Assembly (NCBI GenBank): GCA_900550925.1
Contig: URTU01000004.1
Location: 1 to 58,656, forward strand
Direction: 5' to 3'
DNA: 58,656 nt
Source of the DNA: an uncultured Alistipes sp.
Lineage (GTDB): Bacteria > Bacteroidota > Bacteroidia > Bacteroidales > Rikenellaceae
Shown: positions 1 to 9,271 of the stretch, piece by piece
Position numbering within the stretch: the first letter of the stretch is position 1
How the letters are laid out: each line of letters begins with the position of its first letter
Notes under the pieces: model-generated
The model's database searches: none
What the model saw: the letters and a program-made list of their open reading frames with translations, nothing else
Told to the model about the DNA's origin: nothing
Translations under genes and position numbers: made by a program

Positions 1-1359
1 CAGCCCCGCGCCGTCAGCCGTGACCTCGACTGGGGTATTCCCGTTCCAGTCGAAGGCGCAAAAGGTAAGGTTCTCTATGTGTGGTTCGATGCCCCTATCG
101 GATACATATCGGCCACAAAAGACCTTACACCCGACTGGGAAAAGTATTGGAAAGACCCTGAAACAAAGATGGTTCACTTCATCGGAAAGGACAATATCGT
201 ATTCCACTGCATTGTCTTCCCGTCAATGTTGCGTGCCCACGGCGGATATATCCTGCCCGAAAACGTCCCCGCAAACGAATTCCTGAACCTCGAGGGAGAC
301 AAGATCTCCACATCGCGGAACTGGGCCGTCTGGCTTCACGAATATCTCGACGAATTCCCCGGGAAGGAGGATGTCCTGAGATACGTGCTCTGCGCAAACG
401 CCCCCGAAACAAAGGATAACGACTTCACGTGGAAGGACTTCCAGACCCGCAACAACAACGAACTCGTGGCCATACTCGGCAACTTCGTCAACCGCGCCCT
501 GGTGCTTACCCACAAATACTTCAACGGCAAAGTCCCGGCTGCCGGCCAACTGACCGAATATGACCGCCAGACACTCGACGAACTGCCGCGTATCCGCAAG
601 GCCCTCGAATCGGATATCGAAAACTACCGATTCCGCGACGCCCTAAAGGAGGCTATGAATATCGCCCGCCTCGGAAACAAGTATCTCGCCGATACCGAAC
701 CCTGGAAGGTCATCAAAACCGACCCCGAACGCGTAAAAACAATTCTGAATATCGCACTGCAGATCACCGCCCAACTCGTTCCGGCAATCGAACCGTTCAT
801 GCCGTTCACCTCCGCCAAGATGCTCGACATGCTTCAGGTACAGACAATCTCCTGGGAGCAGATCGGCAACAGCGACATCCTCCCCGCCGGACACGCAATA
901 GGCAAACCCGTACTGCTCTTCGAAAAGATCGAAGACCAGGTCGTAGAGGCGCAGGTCAACAAGTTGCACGCAATCAAGGAAGCCAATGCCGCTGCCGAAG
1001 CTGCAGCAAACCATTCGGCTGAACCTCAGAAAGATACGATAACAATCGACGATTTTCAGAAGATGGACATACGCGTCTCGACCATCGTTGCGGCAGAGCG
1101 CGTCGCCAAAACCAAAAAACTTCTGAAACTGACCATCGACACCGGTATCGATACCCGCGAAATCGTCTCCGGAATCGCCGAATACTATAAACCCGAAGAG
1201 CTGGTCGGCAAACAGGTTCTCGTACTCGTCAACCTCGAAGCACGCGAACTCAAGGGTACTCTCTCACGCGGCATGATCCTGATGGCCGAAAACAGTGACG
1301 GCAAGCTCGCACTGCTCTCACCGTCGTTCGAAGTCAAAAACGGATCACAGGTCGGCTGA
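1..1359 (+). CDS. metG: methionyl-tRNA synthetase, 3' part (partial at window start)
   Basis: Class I methionyl-tRNA synthetase, which charges tRNA-Met with methionine in the cytoplasm. The reading frame is open from base 1, so the N-terminal half of the Rossmann fold lies outside the window. Visible are the conserved VWFDAPIGY segment, a KMSKS-type loop (KISTS, near base 290), the helical anticodon-binding domain, and from about base 1040 a fused C-terminal OB-fold of the Arc1p/TRBP111 type (starts DFQKMDIRV), which increases tRNA binding and dimerisation. The stop at 1357-1359 is followed 49 bases later by ilvE on the same strand with no clear promoter between, so the two may be co-transcribed. 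Confidence 0.97.
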   Translation, partial: QPRAVSRDLDWGIPVPVEGAKGKVLYVWFDAPIGYISATKDLTPDWEKYWKDPETKMVHFIGKDNIVFHCIVFPSMLRAHGGYILPENVPANEFLNLEGDKISTSRNWAVWLHEYLDEFPGKEDVLRYVLCANAPETKDNDFTWKDFQTRNNNELVAILGNFVNRALVLTHKYFNGKVPAAGQLTEYDRQTLDELPRIRKALESDIENYRFRDALKEAMNIARLGNKYLADTEPWKVIKTDPERVKTILNIALQITAQLVPAIEPFMPFTSAKMLDMLQVQTISWEQIGNSDILPAGHAIGKPVLLFEKIEDQVVEAQVNKLHAIKEANAAAEAAANHSAEPQKDTITIDDFQKMDIRVSTIVAAERVAKTKKLLKLTIDTGIDTREIVSGIAEYYKPEELVGKQVLVLVNLEARELKGTLSRGMILMAENSDGKLALLSPSFEVKNGSQVG

Positions 1360-1408
1360 CGCAAACCACTTCACAAAAAACAACAAACACACTATAAATC
1401 AGCGCATT

Positions 1409-2428
1409 ATGAAAACAATAGATTGGGGTTCGTTAGGTTTCACGTACATGAAAACCAACTACAATATCCGCGCATATTATCGTGACGGCAAATGGAGTGA
1501 ACTCGAAGTTTCGGACAGCGAATACATTCCAATGCACATGGCAGCCTCCTGTCTGCACTACAGCCAGGAGGCTTTCGAAGGCCTCAAGGCCTATTGCGGT
1601 GCAGATGGCAAAATCCGCCTGTTCCGAGTCGAGGAGAACGCCAAACGGCTGATAAATTCCGCCCGCTACCTCTGCATGGCAGAACCGTCGATCGAAATGT
1701 TCGTCGAAGCCTGCAAAAAGGCCGTCCAGCTCAATCGCGAATTTGTACCGCCCTATGGAACCGGCGCATCGCTCTATCTGCGGCCGCTGCTCATCGGAAC
1801 ATCTCCGCAGATCGGCGTCGGCCCGGCAAGCGAATACATGTTCATGGTTTTCGTCATGCCCGTAGGACCATATTTCAAGAGCGGCTTCAAGCCCATCAAG
1901 GTCATCATCGACCGCGACCATGACCGTGCTGCCCCCAAAGGAACCGGACATATCAAGGCCGGCGGAAACTATGCTGCATCGATCTATTCGGGCGAGAAGG
2001 CACATGACATGGGTTATTCGAATGTACTTTACCTCGACGCTGTCGAGCGAAAATATATCGACGAATGCGGAGCCGCCAACTTTTTCGGCATAAAAAACAA
2101 CACATATATCACACCGAACTCTCATTCCGTATTGCCTTCGATAACGAACATGAGTATTCGCGAGTTGGCCGCAGATCTCGGGCTGAAGGTTGAGATGCGC
2201 AAAGTCGAGGTTTCGGAGCTTGGCACATTCGAGGAGTGCGGAGCCTGCGGCACTGCTGCCGTGATCTCTCCGATCGGTTCGGTATACGATCCCGACACCA
2301 AACACACCTACACATTCGGAGACGGCACCACAGCCGGCCCGATATGCGAGAAGATGTACAACACTCTGCGAGGCATTCAGTATGGCGAGATTGAGGACAC
2401 CCACAACTGGTGCACCATTGTCGAGTAA
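1409..2428 (+). CDS. ilvE: branched-chain amino acid aminotransferase
   Basis: Fold-type IV PLP enzyme (339 aa) that transaminates leucine, isoleucine and valine with 2-oxoglutarate. The PLP lysine is expected at K183 in the IKAGGNYAAS motif, and the EAFEGLKAY and ECGAACGTAA-like substrate-loop regions of type II BCATs are present. The frame is open further upstream, but the ATG at 1409 gives the normal family N-terminus (MKTIDWGSLGF); the upstream extension overlaps metG and has no family similarity. The gene ends 22 bases before the parS-like palindrome, which can also act as its terminator. Confidence 0.95.
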   Translation: MKTIDWGSLGFTYMKTNYNIRAYYRDGKWSELEVSDSEYIPMHMAASCLHYSQEAFEGLKAYCGADGKIRLFRVEENAKRLINSARYLCMAEPSIEMFVEACKKAVQLNREFVPPYGTGASLYLRPLLIGTSPQIGVGPASEYMFMVFVMPVGPYFKSGFKPIKVIIDRDHDRAAPKGTGHIKAGGNYAASIYSGEKAHDMGYSNVLYLDAVERKYIDECGAANFFGIKNNTYITPNSHSVLPSITNMSIRELAADLGLKVEMRKVEVSELGTFEECGACGTAAVISPIGSVYDPDTKHTYTFGDGTTAGPICEKMYNTLRGIQYGEIEDTHNWCTIVE

Positions 2429-2450
2429 CCCGCCGTCAAGGCTGACAACA

Positions 2451-2486
2451 AAAAAAGGGATGTTCCACGTGGAACATCCCTTTTTT
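2451..2486. promoter_or_regulatory. 36-bp perfect palindrome with a parS-like core; possible bidirectional terminator
   Basis: The 36 bases are a perfect dyad centred between 2468 and 2469. The central 16 bases (2461-2476), TGTTCCACGTGGAACA, match the chromosomal parS consensus TGTTNCACGTGAAACA except for one position, and that change keeps the dyad. The core is flanked by GGGA/TCCC and by A6/T6 runs, so the transcript from either side could also form a U-tailed stem; it lies between the converging 3' ends of ilvE and mnmG. ParB binding is inference from the sequence match. The neighbouring mnmG (gidA) is a classic near-origin gene in many bacteria. Confidence 0.75.
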
Positions 2487-2559
2487 GATTATAGGACATC
2501 TATCACTCACTACCTACTTGCGGCTGGATAATATTGGGGGAGGGTGGATCGAGACTGTA

Positions 2560-2660
2560 AAGCTTTTTTGTTTTTAGATTTTATTTTGTTTTTTAATATA
2601 TAAATTCTATTTTATTTAATAATAAAAGAAAAAATAAATATCAAAAAATAAAAACAAAAT
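2560..2660. other. extremely AT-rich spacer downstream of mnmG
   Basis: About 100 bases that are almost entirely A and T separate the parS-like palindrome from the mnmG stop codon. I see no reading frame, promoter or tRNA in it. It could be simple 3' spacer, a U-tract-rich termination zone for ilvE, or an easily melted region; the sequence does not discriminate. Confidence 0.5.
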
Positions 2661-4583
2661 TTATCGTCCAAAGAATATCAACAACACATTAATGTCGGCC
2701 GGCGAAACACCAGGTATACGCGACGCCTGACCAATCGTCGCAGGCCGAATCTTCGTCAGCTTCTGCCGAGCCTCGATCGTCAGCGAATTCATCGACATGT
2801 AGTCGAACCCTGCCGGAATGGCTATATTCTCCAACCGACGTAATTTATCCGCTATGTACTGCTCCCGTTCAATATAACCGCGATATTTTACACTGATTTC
2901 GGCCTCTTCTATGGCATCCCGACCGATCTCCTCCTGCAAAATAAACCGTTCCAATTTCGGCACGGAAGCGATCAATCCCTCCAGTGTTACATTATTCCGC
3001 AATAAGACATCATATAGTTTTTTACCCTGTGTCATACGAACCGCACCAACAGATTCAAGATAATTATCCAAATCTTTTGCAGCAACACTCTGCCGACGCA
3101 AAAATCCGATAAGTTTTTCAACCTGCAGCGACTTGCGTTCACACAGCTCCATCCGACGATCCGACGCCAGTCCAATCCGATGCCCGATCGGTGTCAATCG
3201 CAGATCGGCATTATCCTGCCGCAGAAGAATCCGGTGCTCGGCGCGACTCGTGAACATGCGGTACGGCTCGTCGACTCCCTTGGTCACAAGATCGTCGATC
3301 AGCACTCCAATATAGGCCTCATCACGGCGCAAAACAAGAGGTTCCTCGCCCTTCAACTTGAGATGCGCATTGATGCCTGCCATAAGCCCCTGGGCTGCAG
3401 CCTCTTCGTAGCCGGTCGTGCCGTTTACCTGTCCGGCAAAGAACAAGCCTTCGACAAGTTTCGTCTCAAGCGAGTGCGTCAACTGTGTCGGAGGAAAATA
3501 ATCATATTCGATAGCATAACCCGGTCGGTAGATATGGGCATGCTCCAGCCCGCGGATCCTGCTCAGAGCCTCAGCCTGAACCTCCCACGGCAATGACGAC
3601 GAGAAACCGTTCAGATAGTATTCATGTGTCGTACGGCCCTCGGGCTCCAGAAACAGCTGATGGACATCCTTGTCGGCAAAGGTCCGCAACTTGTCCTCGA
3701 TACTCGGACAATAACGCGGTCCGCGGCCGTGTATCACCCCCGTAAAGAGCGGTGAACGGTCGAAACCGCTCCGCAAAACATCATGCACCTCCCGAGAGGT
3801 ATAGACCAAATAACACGGTAATTGATCATTAACAGGCTGTGTATCAGTTATAAACGAGAACTTTGCCGGATTTTCGTCGCCATATTGCGGTTCAAGCGCA
3901 TCGAAATCTATCGTACGGCCGTCGATCCGAACCGGTGTTCCGGTCTTCATCCGATCAACCTCGAAACCCAACTCCCGCAACTGTCCGCTCAGGCCGTGCG
4001 AGGCCGCATCGCCCGCACGCCCGCCAGAGGCCCTGTTAAGCCCGCAATGCATCACACCATCCAGAAAGGTACCTGCGGTCAGAACAACCGCCGAAGCGCG
4101 AAATTCGACCCCAAACTGCGTCTTTACACCCGTTACACGAGGCCTGCCGCCATGACCGGATTCCGAGGAGGCTTCCGCTGGCGTATTGTCAGCGCCATCC
4201 ACAAGCAATGCAACAACGCTGTCCTGCCACAAGTAAAGATTGGGGGTATTCTCCAACGTGCGCCGCCATTCGGCCGAAAAGGCACTCTTGTCGCACTGAG
4301 CCCGGGGACTCCACATAGCCGCCCCCTTCGACAGGTTGAGCATCCGGAACTGGATCGTCGTCAGGTCCGTAATCCGGCCCATCTGGCCGCCAAGTGCATC
4401 TATCTCGCGCACGATCTGACCCTTGGCGACACCGCCTACGGCCGGATTGCACGACATCGAGGCAAATTTGGTCATGTCCATCGTTATCAACAGCGTCCGC
4501 GACCCGAGATTAGCCGCCGCCGAGGCAGCTTCGCATCCCGCATGGCCGCCACCAACAACGATTACATCATATTCCGTACTCAT
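2661..4583 (-). CDS. mnmG: tRNA uridine-5-carboxymethylaminomethyl(34) synthesis enzyme MnmG (GidA)
   Basis: FAD-dependent subunit (640 aa) of the MnmE-MnmG complex, which installs carboxymethylaminomethyl at wobble U34 of several tRNAs. The N-terminal Rossmann signature VGGGHAG is at residues 11-17. The conserved GPRYCPSIEDK segment carrying the catalytic cysteine and the C-terminal GidA helical domain (ending with the PGVSPADIN region) are both present. Full family length. The start overlaps the stop of ybeY by 4 bases (ATGA), implying translational coupling. mnmE is not in this window. In many bacteria mnmG is next to the origin. Confidence 0.97.
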   Translation of the reverse strand: MSTEYDVIVVGGGHAGCEAASAAANLGSRTLLITMDMTKFASMSCNPAVGGVAKGQIVREIDALGGQMGRITDLTTIQFRMLNLSKGAAMWSPRAQCDKSAFSAEWRRTLENTPNLYLWQDSVVALLVDGADNTPAEASSESGHGGRPRVTGVKTQFGVEFRASAVVLTAGTFLDGVMHCGLNRASGGRAGDAASHGLSGQLRELGFEVDRMKTGTPVRIDGRTIDFDALEPQYGDENPAKFSFITDTQPVNDQLPCYLVYTSREVHDVLRSGFDRSPLFTGVIHGRGPRYCPSIEDKLRTFADKDVHQLFLEPEGRTTHEYYLNGFSSSLPWEVQAEALSRIRGLEHAHIYRPGYAIEYDYFPPTQLTHSLETKLVEGLFFAGQVNGTTGYEEAAAQGLMAGINAHLKLKGEEPLVLRRDEAYIGVLIDDLVTKGVDEPYRMFTSRAEHRILLRQDNADLRLTPIGHRIGLASDRRMELCERKSLQVEKLIGFLRRQSVAAKDLDNYLESVGAVRMTQGKKLYDVLLRNNVTLEGLIASVPKLERFILQEEIGRDAIEEAEISVKYRGYIEREQYIADKLRRLENIAIPAGFDYMSMNSLTIEARQKLTKIRPATIGQASRIPGVSPADINVLLIFFGR

Positions 4584-5011
4584 AGCTCATCCCAATGTTG
4601 AAGATAATGGTCCTCAAGTTCATGCATGCGTTTCTCCTCCGGCGGAGTCTTGTCGCCGTGGCCGCACAGGTGAAGCAAACCGTGAACAATAACCCGTCGC
4701 ATCTCCATCAATGCCGTCGAGCCATAACGCTTCGCATTATCCGTAACAGTCGCCGTATCGATATATATCTCACCGTTCAGGGTGCGTGTATCCTCGAGGT
4801 CGCTGTCGTCGAACGTAATCACATCCGTAAAATAGTCATGCCCGAGAAACTGCCGGTTGATCTCCAACAGCCGCTCCGACGAACAGAATACATACGAGAT
4901 GTCACCGATGTGACAGCCCTCCTCTCCGGCACATGACACCAACCATCGCGAGGTCAGCCTCTTATGGGGCAGGCGATACGTCGTATCGTCATTGAAATAT
5001 CTGATTGCCAT
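4580..5011 (-). CDS. ybeY: rRNA maturation endoribonuclease YbeY
   Basis: Zinc-dependent single-strand endoribonuclease (143 aa) acting in 16S rRNA 3' maturation and ribosome quality control. The metal site is visible as HGLLHLCGHGD near residues 112-122, preceded by the FLGHDYFTDVITFD segment typical of the UPF0054 family. It is upstream of and overlaps mnmG by 4 bases, so the two are one transcription unit. 143 bases separate it from envC upstream; I see no convincing promoter there. Confidence 0.95.
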   Translation of the reverse strand: MAIRYFNDDTTYRLPHKRLTSRWLVSCAGEEGCHIGDISYVFCSSERLLEINRQFLGHDYFTDVITFDDSDLEDTRTLNGEIYIDTATVTDNAKRYGSTALMEMRRVIVHGLLHLCGHGDKTPPEEKRMHELEDHYLQHWDEL

Positions 5012-5154
5012 TAGCTTAACTCTTATTCCTTATATAAATAACCGACCTCCGTGCCTCCCGCAGACAACATTGCATGAAGACGATGCAGTGAACGTGCCGG
5101 GTACAAACCCTCGATTCCAGGCGCAGCGCGATCCCGCCACCTCTCCAAAACCGA

Positions 5155-6285
5155 TCAATGTCGCAACCACTCGTCCGCCGGCAAGGTCTCACCGTTGGGC
5201 GAGAAGATGCCGAAAACAAGCTTGTATTCGGTCTTGCCCGCCGAATCAACACTCCGTCCAACCGTTCCTATAGTCTGCCCGACCGAAACCTTCTGCCCCT
5301 CGCGAACCGTAGCCGTCGCCATGTTCGAATAGGTCGTAAAGTAGTTGCCGTGGCCGATCAGTACGATGTAGGATTTCAGATTGCGGTTATACGTAACCTG
5401 CATAACCTCTCCGTTGAATGCCGCCGTCACCGCCGCTCCCTTCGAGCCGGTAATCTCCGCTATGTCGTTGCCGTTGCGCTTCAGGCGCCCGCCGGAAACC
5501 GGTATCGGCAAGCGGCCGCGATTATCCTTGATGTTGCCGCCAATGGTCGAGCCTCCCTTGCTCTGACGCGTAGCATTGACCAACCGTTCAAGTTCCCGCT
5601 GCTGCTCCTGCTGAGCCTTCAGCACCTTCTTCTCCCGGGCACTCAACTGACTCACCTGTTTCTTATACGAACGCTCGTCGGCCGACAACTTGTTCAGCTC
5701 CGAATTGTACTTGGAGCGCGTACTCGCCAGGTCGGCCTTCTCCGCATCCAACACCGTAATCGACTCGTCCAACGTGCGTTGCAGCGAATCCAACTCTACA
5801 ACCTTCCGCTCCCTGGCCTTGTTGACCAACCTCAGCGCCGCTATGCGACGGGTCGCCGAATTGAAGTCCGCTGCCGAAAACAGATAGGTCAGAAAATTGT
5901 ATTGACGATAGTTGCGGTAGGCGACGCGTACCATCTCGGCATACTCCCCGCGCAACCGCTCCTTCTGCTTCTCCAGTGTCTCCACCTGAAGCGTCAGCGC
6001 CCCGATATTGGTATTGATCATCGCCATCTGCGAGTTCACCTCACTGATAAGCTTGCGGCGCTTGCTGATCAGGTTCGACAGCTTGTTCACCTGCATCTGC
6101 GCCGATTTCTTGTCGCTGCGGATCGAATTGATCTGCTTCTCATATTGGGCGATCTGCTCGTTCAGAGCAGCAATGTTCTTTTCGATCTGGCTGCGCGTCT
6201 GCGCCGATGCCGAATGGTCCGAAACCGACAAGCAGAACAGCACCGCCATGCTCGCCAAAATCAATATAAGTCTGGTGTTGCGCAT
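5155..6285 (-). CDS. EnvC-like murein hydrolase activator (degenerate M23 domain)
   Basis: Exported protein (376 aa): signal peptide (residues 1-28, ends ASAQ), a long coiled coil (about 30-245) and a C-terminal LytM/M23 fold (about 260-376). The metal-binding residues of active M23 endopeptidases are not visible: no H-x(n)-D pair at the start of the domain, and the usual HLHFE is replaced by EYKLVFGIF. This is the pattern of EnvC-type regulators that switch on periplasmic amidases at the septum rather than cutting peptidoglycan. It is 3 bases downstream of the TPR gene, so co-expressed. The amidase partner is not in the window. Confidence 0.85.
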   Translation of the reverse strand: MRNTRLILILASMAVLFCLSVSDHSASAQTRSQIEKNIAALNEQIAQYEKQINSIRSDKKSAQMQVNKLSNLISKRRKLISEVNSQMAMINTNIGALTLQVETLEKQKERLRGEYAEMVRVAYRNYRQYNFLTYLFSAADFNSATRRIAALRLVNKARERKVVELDSLQRTLDESITVLDAEKADLASTRSKYNSELNKLSADERSYKKQVSQLSAREKKVLKAQQEQQRELERLVNATRQSKGGSTIGGNIKDNRGRLPIPVSGGRLKRNGNDIAEITGSKGAAVTAAFNGEVMQVTYNRNLKSYIVLIGHGNYFTTYSNMATATVREGQKVSVGQTIGTVGRSVDSAGKTEYKLVFGIFSPNGETLPADEWLRH

Positions 6286-6288
6286 AAT

Positions 6289-8106
6289 TTACCTATCCTT
6301 CAACTTGTTCAAACGGGCTTCTATCGCCTGCCGATCGAACCCCGCATCGGCTGCCTTCTCCCAATAGACCTTGGCCATGAACTCCTCGCCCAAGGCGTAA
6401 AGAATGTCGCCGTAGTGCAGCAACAGTACGCTGTCCCCCGACCGGTCATACATGATCGCCTGACGCATGATGGTCCGCGCCTCCTCGTAACGATGCAATT
6501 TATAGAGTATCCATGCCTCGGTATCGAGATAGCTCGCCTCATTCCGGTTGAGTTCATTGGCCCGACGGCTCATGGCCAGAGCCCGTTCGAGCTGCTGCCC
6601 CAATTCGCACATACTGTATGCAAAATTGTTCAGCGCCATATGGTTATCCGGATCCGCCTCGATCGCCTCCTCATAATAGCGTACCGCCGGCTTGTACTCC
6701 TCCTCCTGCATATAGCTGTCTCCCAAAAGGGAATATGTCACACTCAGCAACGAGTCCCCCCTGATCTTCCTCACGGCCTGCTTAAGGGCCTTCCGCGCCG
6801 AAGCGTAATCCTTCTGCATGAAGTAGTAGGTCCCGCGCCGAAGGTAGAGTTCGGCATTGTCAGGAAAGAGTTTCATCGCCAGGGCCGTATACTTTTCGAC
6901 CGAATCGGCACGGCCCTGATAGCTCTCAAGGTCCAGAATCACATTGAAGGTATTGATCCGCGGAACCGAATCGTAAACATGCGCCTTGTAAAGCACCAGC
7001 GCCTGGTCGACCTCGCCCCCGGCCAACAAATGGTCGGCATAGAGCTCCATAACGTCATAACTCTCAGGATAACGGGTCAGCAACCTCGCTATCAAACCGT
7101 TCACACCCCAGTAGTTCTTCCCGTAGAAACTCCTGTCGGACATCATCCGCCGGCATATGCTCATCTTGCGATCGAGCGGCAGACCATCTCCCGCAAACAA
7201 CCCCTCCATCGTACGCATGTAATTCGAAATGTCGCCATGGCTGTTGTAGTAGTCGCTCAATGCCATCAGAAGGTCCGTATCCGTCGAATCGATCTCGAAA
7301 GCCTTGTCGTAACACTTCTTGGCCAACGAATCCTGCTTCAGATAGATATACAGCTCGGCCGCCAGAAGATAGTTGCGTACGCTGTACGGATTGGCCTCGA
7401 TCAATGCCGTCGACTGCTTCAACGCCTCGTCGTACTGGCCCGTAGATATCAACAACTGCCGTTTGTATGACGAGATAGGCTCGCCTACGCCGAAGCGACG
7501 CTCTGCGGAATCCAGGATCGCTATCGCCGAAAAGGGCTGCTCACGCTGTTCGTACAGCGCCGCAAGAATACGGTAATTTTCCGGATATTCGCTGTGGCTG
7601 TTAACCAGATGCCGGTAGATGACCAGCGCCGAATCATACTCCTCACGCATCACCTTTATGCGCCCCAGCTGCATCACGTACCACGAATTGGTCGAATCCA
7701 ACTCAACGGCACGCTCTGCAAAGGGTTCGGCTGCATCGGCCGAGGTGTACTGCAACAGCGCAGCCAGTTCGAACGCCGCAGCGGCATGCAGCGAATCGGC
7801 CGCCAGCGCCTGCCGGAAATAATAGGCCGCCAGGGCCGTATCACCATCTATATATGACCTCTTCAGCCCCTCGACAAAGTACCATGTCGCCTCGGCATCT
7901 GCCGGATAATCCGACGGCGGAACCTGTTTCCCTGAATCGCTGCGCATCGAGTCCCTGAGGCCGACAATATTGATCGGATTCGCATTCGCCGCAACACCGC
8001 ATGCCGCCCCGCTGCCCCCGGCACGCAGCCGAGAGGGCGCACTGCAAAAAATCGATGCCGCAACGGCAAATACCGCTCCGATCCTCAACAATTCGGAAAT
8101 TCTCAT
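6289..8106 (-). CDS. exported tetratricopeptide-repeat protein
   Basis: A 605-aa protein with a hydrophobic leader (residues 1-30) followed by about a dozen TPR-like helix pairs running from about residue 65 to the end; several carry the canonical W/LG/A/F/A/P positions, for example the DPDNHMALNNFAYSMCE unit. TPR proteins are protein-protein scaffolds; the partner cannot be read from sequence. Position immediately upstream of an EnvC-like activator is a recurrent Bacteroidota arrangement, so a cell-envelope scaffold role is plausible. A cysteine lies at residue 21 but the preceding residues are not a clean lipobox. Confidence 0.85.
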   Translation of the reverse strand: MRISELLRIGAVFAVAASIFCSAPSRLRAGGSGAACGVAANANPINIVGLRDSMRSDSGKQVPPSDYPADAEATWYFVEGLKRSYIDGDTALAAYYFRQALAADSLHAAAAFELAALLQYTSADAAEPFAERAVELDSTNSWYVMQLGRIKVMREEYDSALVIYRHLVNSHSEYPENYRILAALYEQREQPFSAIAILDSAERRFGVGEPISSYKRQLLISTGQYDEALKQSTALIEANPYSVRNYLLAAELYIYLKQDSLAKKCYDKAFEIDSTDTDLLMALSDYYNSHGDISNYMRTMEGLFAGDGLPLDRKMSICRRMMSDRSFYGKNYWGVNGLIARLLTRYPESYDVMELYADHLLAGGEVDQALVLYKAHVYDSVPRINTFNVILDLESYQGRADSVEKYTALAMKLFPDNAELYLRRGTYYFMQKDYASARKALKQAVRKIRGDSLLSVTYSLLGDSYMQEEEYKPAVRYYEEAIEADPDNHMALNNFAYSMCELGQQLERALAMSRRANELNRNEASYLDTEAWILYKLHRYEEARTIMRQAIMYDRSGDSVLLLHYGDILYALGEEFMAKVYWEKAADAGFDRQAIEARLNKLKDR

Positions 8107-8159
8107 AACCCGATATCACTATTCGCCGGACAAGCCGCGCCCGGCCAAAACACTACGGT

Positions 8160-9188
8160 CTAAAATCCTGCCGTCTCGAACTGACGCAGGAAGCGTACAT
8201 CGTTCTCGAAATAGAGGCGCAGATCCTTCACCCCGTACTTCAACATCGCGATACGTTCAACGCCCATGCCGAATGCGAAACCGCTGTATTCGTCAGGGTC
8301 GATATTGCAGGCCCGCAACACGTTCGGATCCACCATGCCGCAGCCCATAATCTCAAGCCAGCCCGTTCCCTTGCAGACGTTGCAGCCCTTGCCGCCGCAC
8401 AGGTTGCACGATACGTCAACCTCGGCTGAAGGTTCGGTAAACGGGAAATAGGAGGGTCGCATACGTATTGTGGCGTGTTCGCCGAACATCTCCTTGGCAA
8501 AATAGAGAATCGACTGCTTCAGGTCGGCAAACGAGACGTTGCGGTCAACGTAAAGTCCCTCAACCTGATGGAAGATGCAGTGTGCACGGTAGGAGATGGC
8601 CTCGTTGCGGAATACACGGCCCGGGCAGACTACCCGAATCGGCGGACGCTGATGCTCCATCGTCCGGACCTGAATCGACGAAGTATGCGTGCGAAGCAGT
8701 ATGTCGGGATTCTTCTCGATGAAGAACGTATCCTGCATGTCGCGCGCCGGATGCTCCAGCGGGAAATTCAGCGCCGAAAAGACATGCCAGTCATCCTCGA
8801 TCTCGGGCCCCTCGGCGATCGTGTAGCCCAGCCGCGAAAAGATTTCGCAGATCTGGTTGCGCACCAGCGACAGCGGGTGACGTGTCCCAAGCTGTTCGGC
8901 CGTACCGGGACGCGTCATGTCGTCAATCGCGGAACGGCTGTCTGCCAACTCCGCCTCGGCCTGAGCCTTCAGCTCGTTGATCCGCTCCAATGCCTTGCTC
9001 TTCAGCAGGTTCAGCCGCTGCCCCAACTCCCGTTTCTGTTCCGGCGCAACGCTCTTGAACTCCTCCATCAGACGATTCAGTTCGCCCTTCTTGCCCAGAA
9101 CCTTGATTCTGAATGCCTCGATATCGTCCGAAACTTTCGAGTTGAAGTTCTCGACACGCTCCAGCAAATCATTTATTTTCTCTATCAT
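8160..9188 (-). CDS. pheS: phenylalanyl-tRNA synthetase alpha subunit
   Basis: Catalytic alpha subunit (342 aa) of the alpha2beta2 PheRS. An N-terminal coiled coil (about 1-85) contacts tRNA. Class II motifs follow: HPLSLVRNQI, the RTHTSSIQVRTM region, a GRVFRNE motif 2 and the C-terminal GFAFGMGVERIAML motif 3. A CNLCGGKGCNVCKGTGW cysteine cluster is typical of bacterial PheS. pheT is not adjacent, so the two subunits are encoded apart, as often in this phylum. The start (ATG complement at 9186-9188) faces the patatin gene divergently, with 83 bases between. Confidence 0.96.
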   Translation of the reverse strand: MIEKINDLLERVENFNSKVSDDIEAFRIKVLGKKGELNRLMEEFKSVAPEQKRELGQRLNLLKSKALERINELKAQAEAELADSRSAIDDMTRPGTAEQLGTRHPLSLVRNQICEIFSRLGYTIAEGPEIEDDWHVFSALNFPLEHPARDMQDTFFIEKNPDILLRTHTSSIQVRTMEHQRPPIRVVCPGRVFRNEAISYRAHCIFHQVEGLYVDRNVSFADLKQSILYFAKEMFGEHATIRMRPSYFPFTEPSAEVDVSCNLCGGKGCNVCKGTGWLEIMGCGMVDPNVLRACNIDPDEYSGFAFGMGVERIAMLKYGVKDLRLYFENDVRFLRQFETAGF

Positions 9189-9271
9189 TTTACCTATTTT
9201 TGCAAAAAATACGTTAGTACTATGATGATTCGGATCAACTCCTAATCCGCAAAGTTAACAATATTTTGGAT

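Noticed and set aside
424..439. CACGTG-containing 16-mer in metG as a second parS
   Set aside because: It has about five mismatches to the consensus and no dyad symmetry beyond the core; it is coding sequence.
5158..7470. Very long open frame (770 codons) on the plus strand opposite envC and the TPR gene
   Set aside because: It is a shadow of the two minus-strand genes: Leu/Arg-rich, no domain, no signal.
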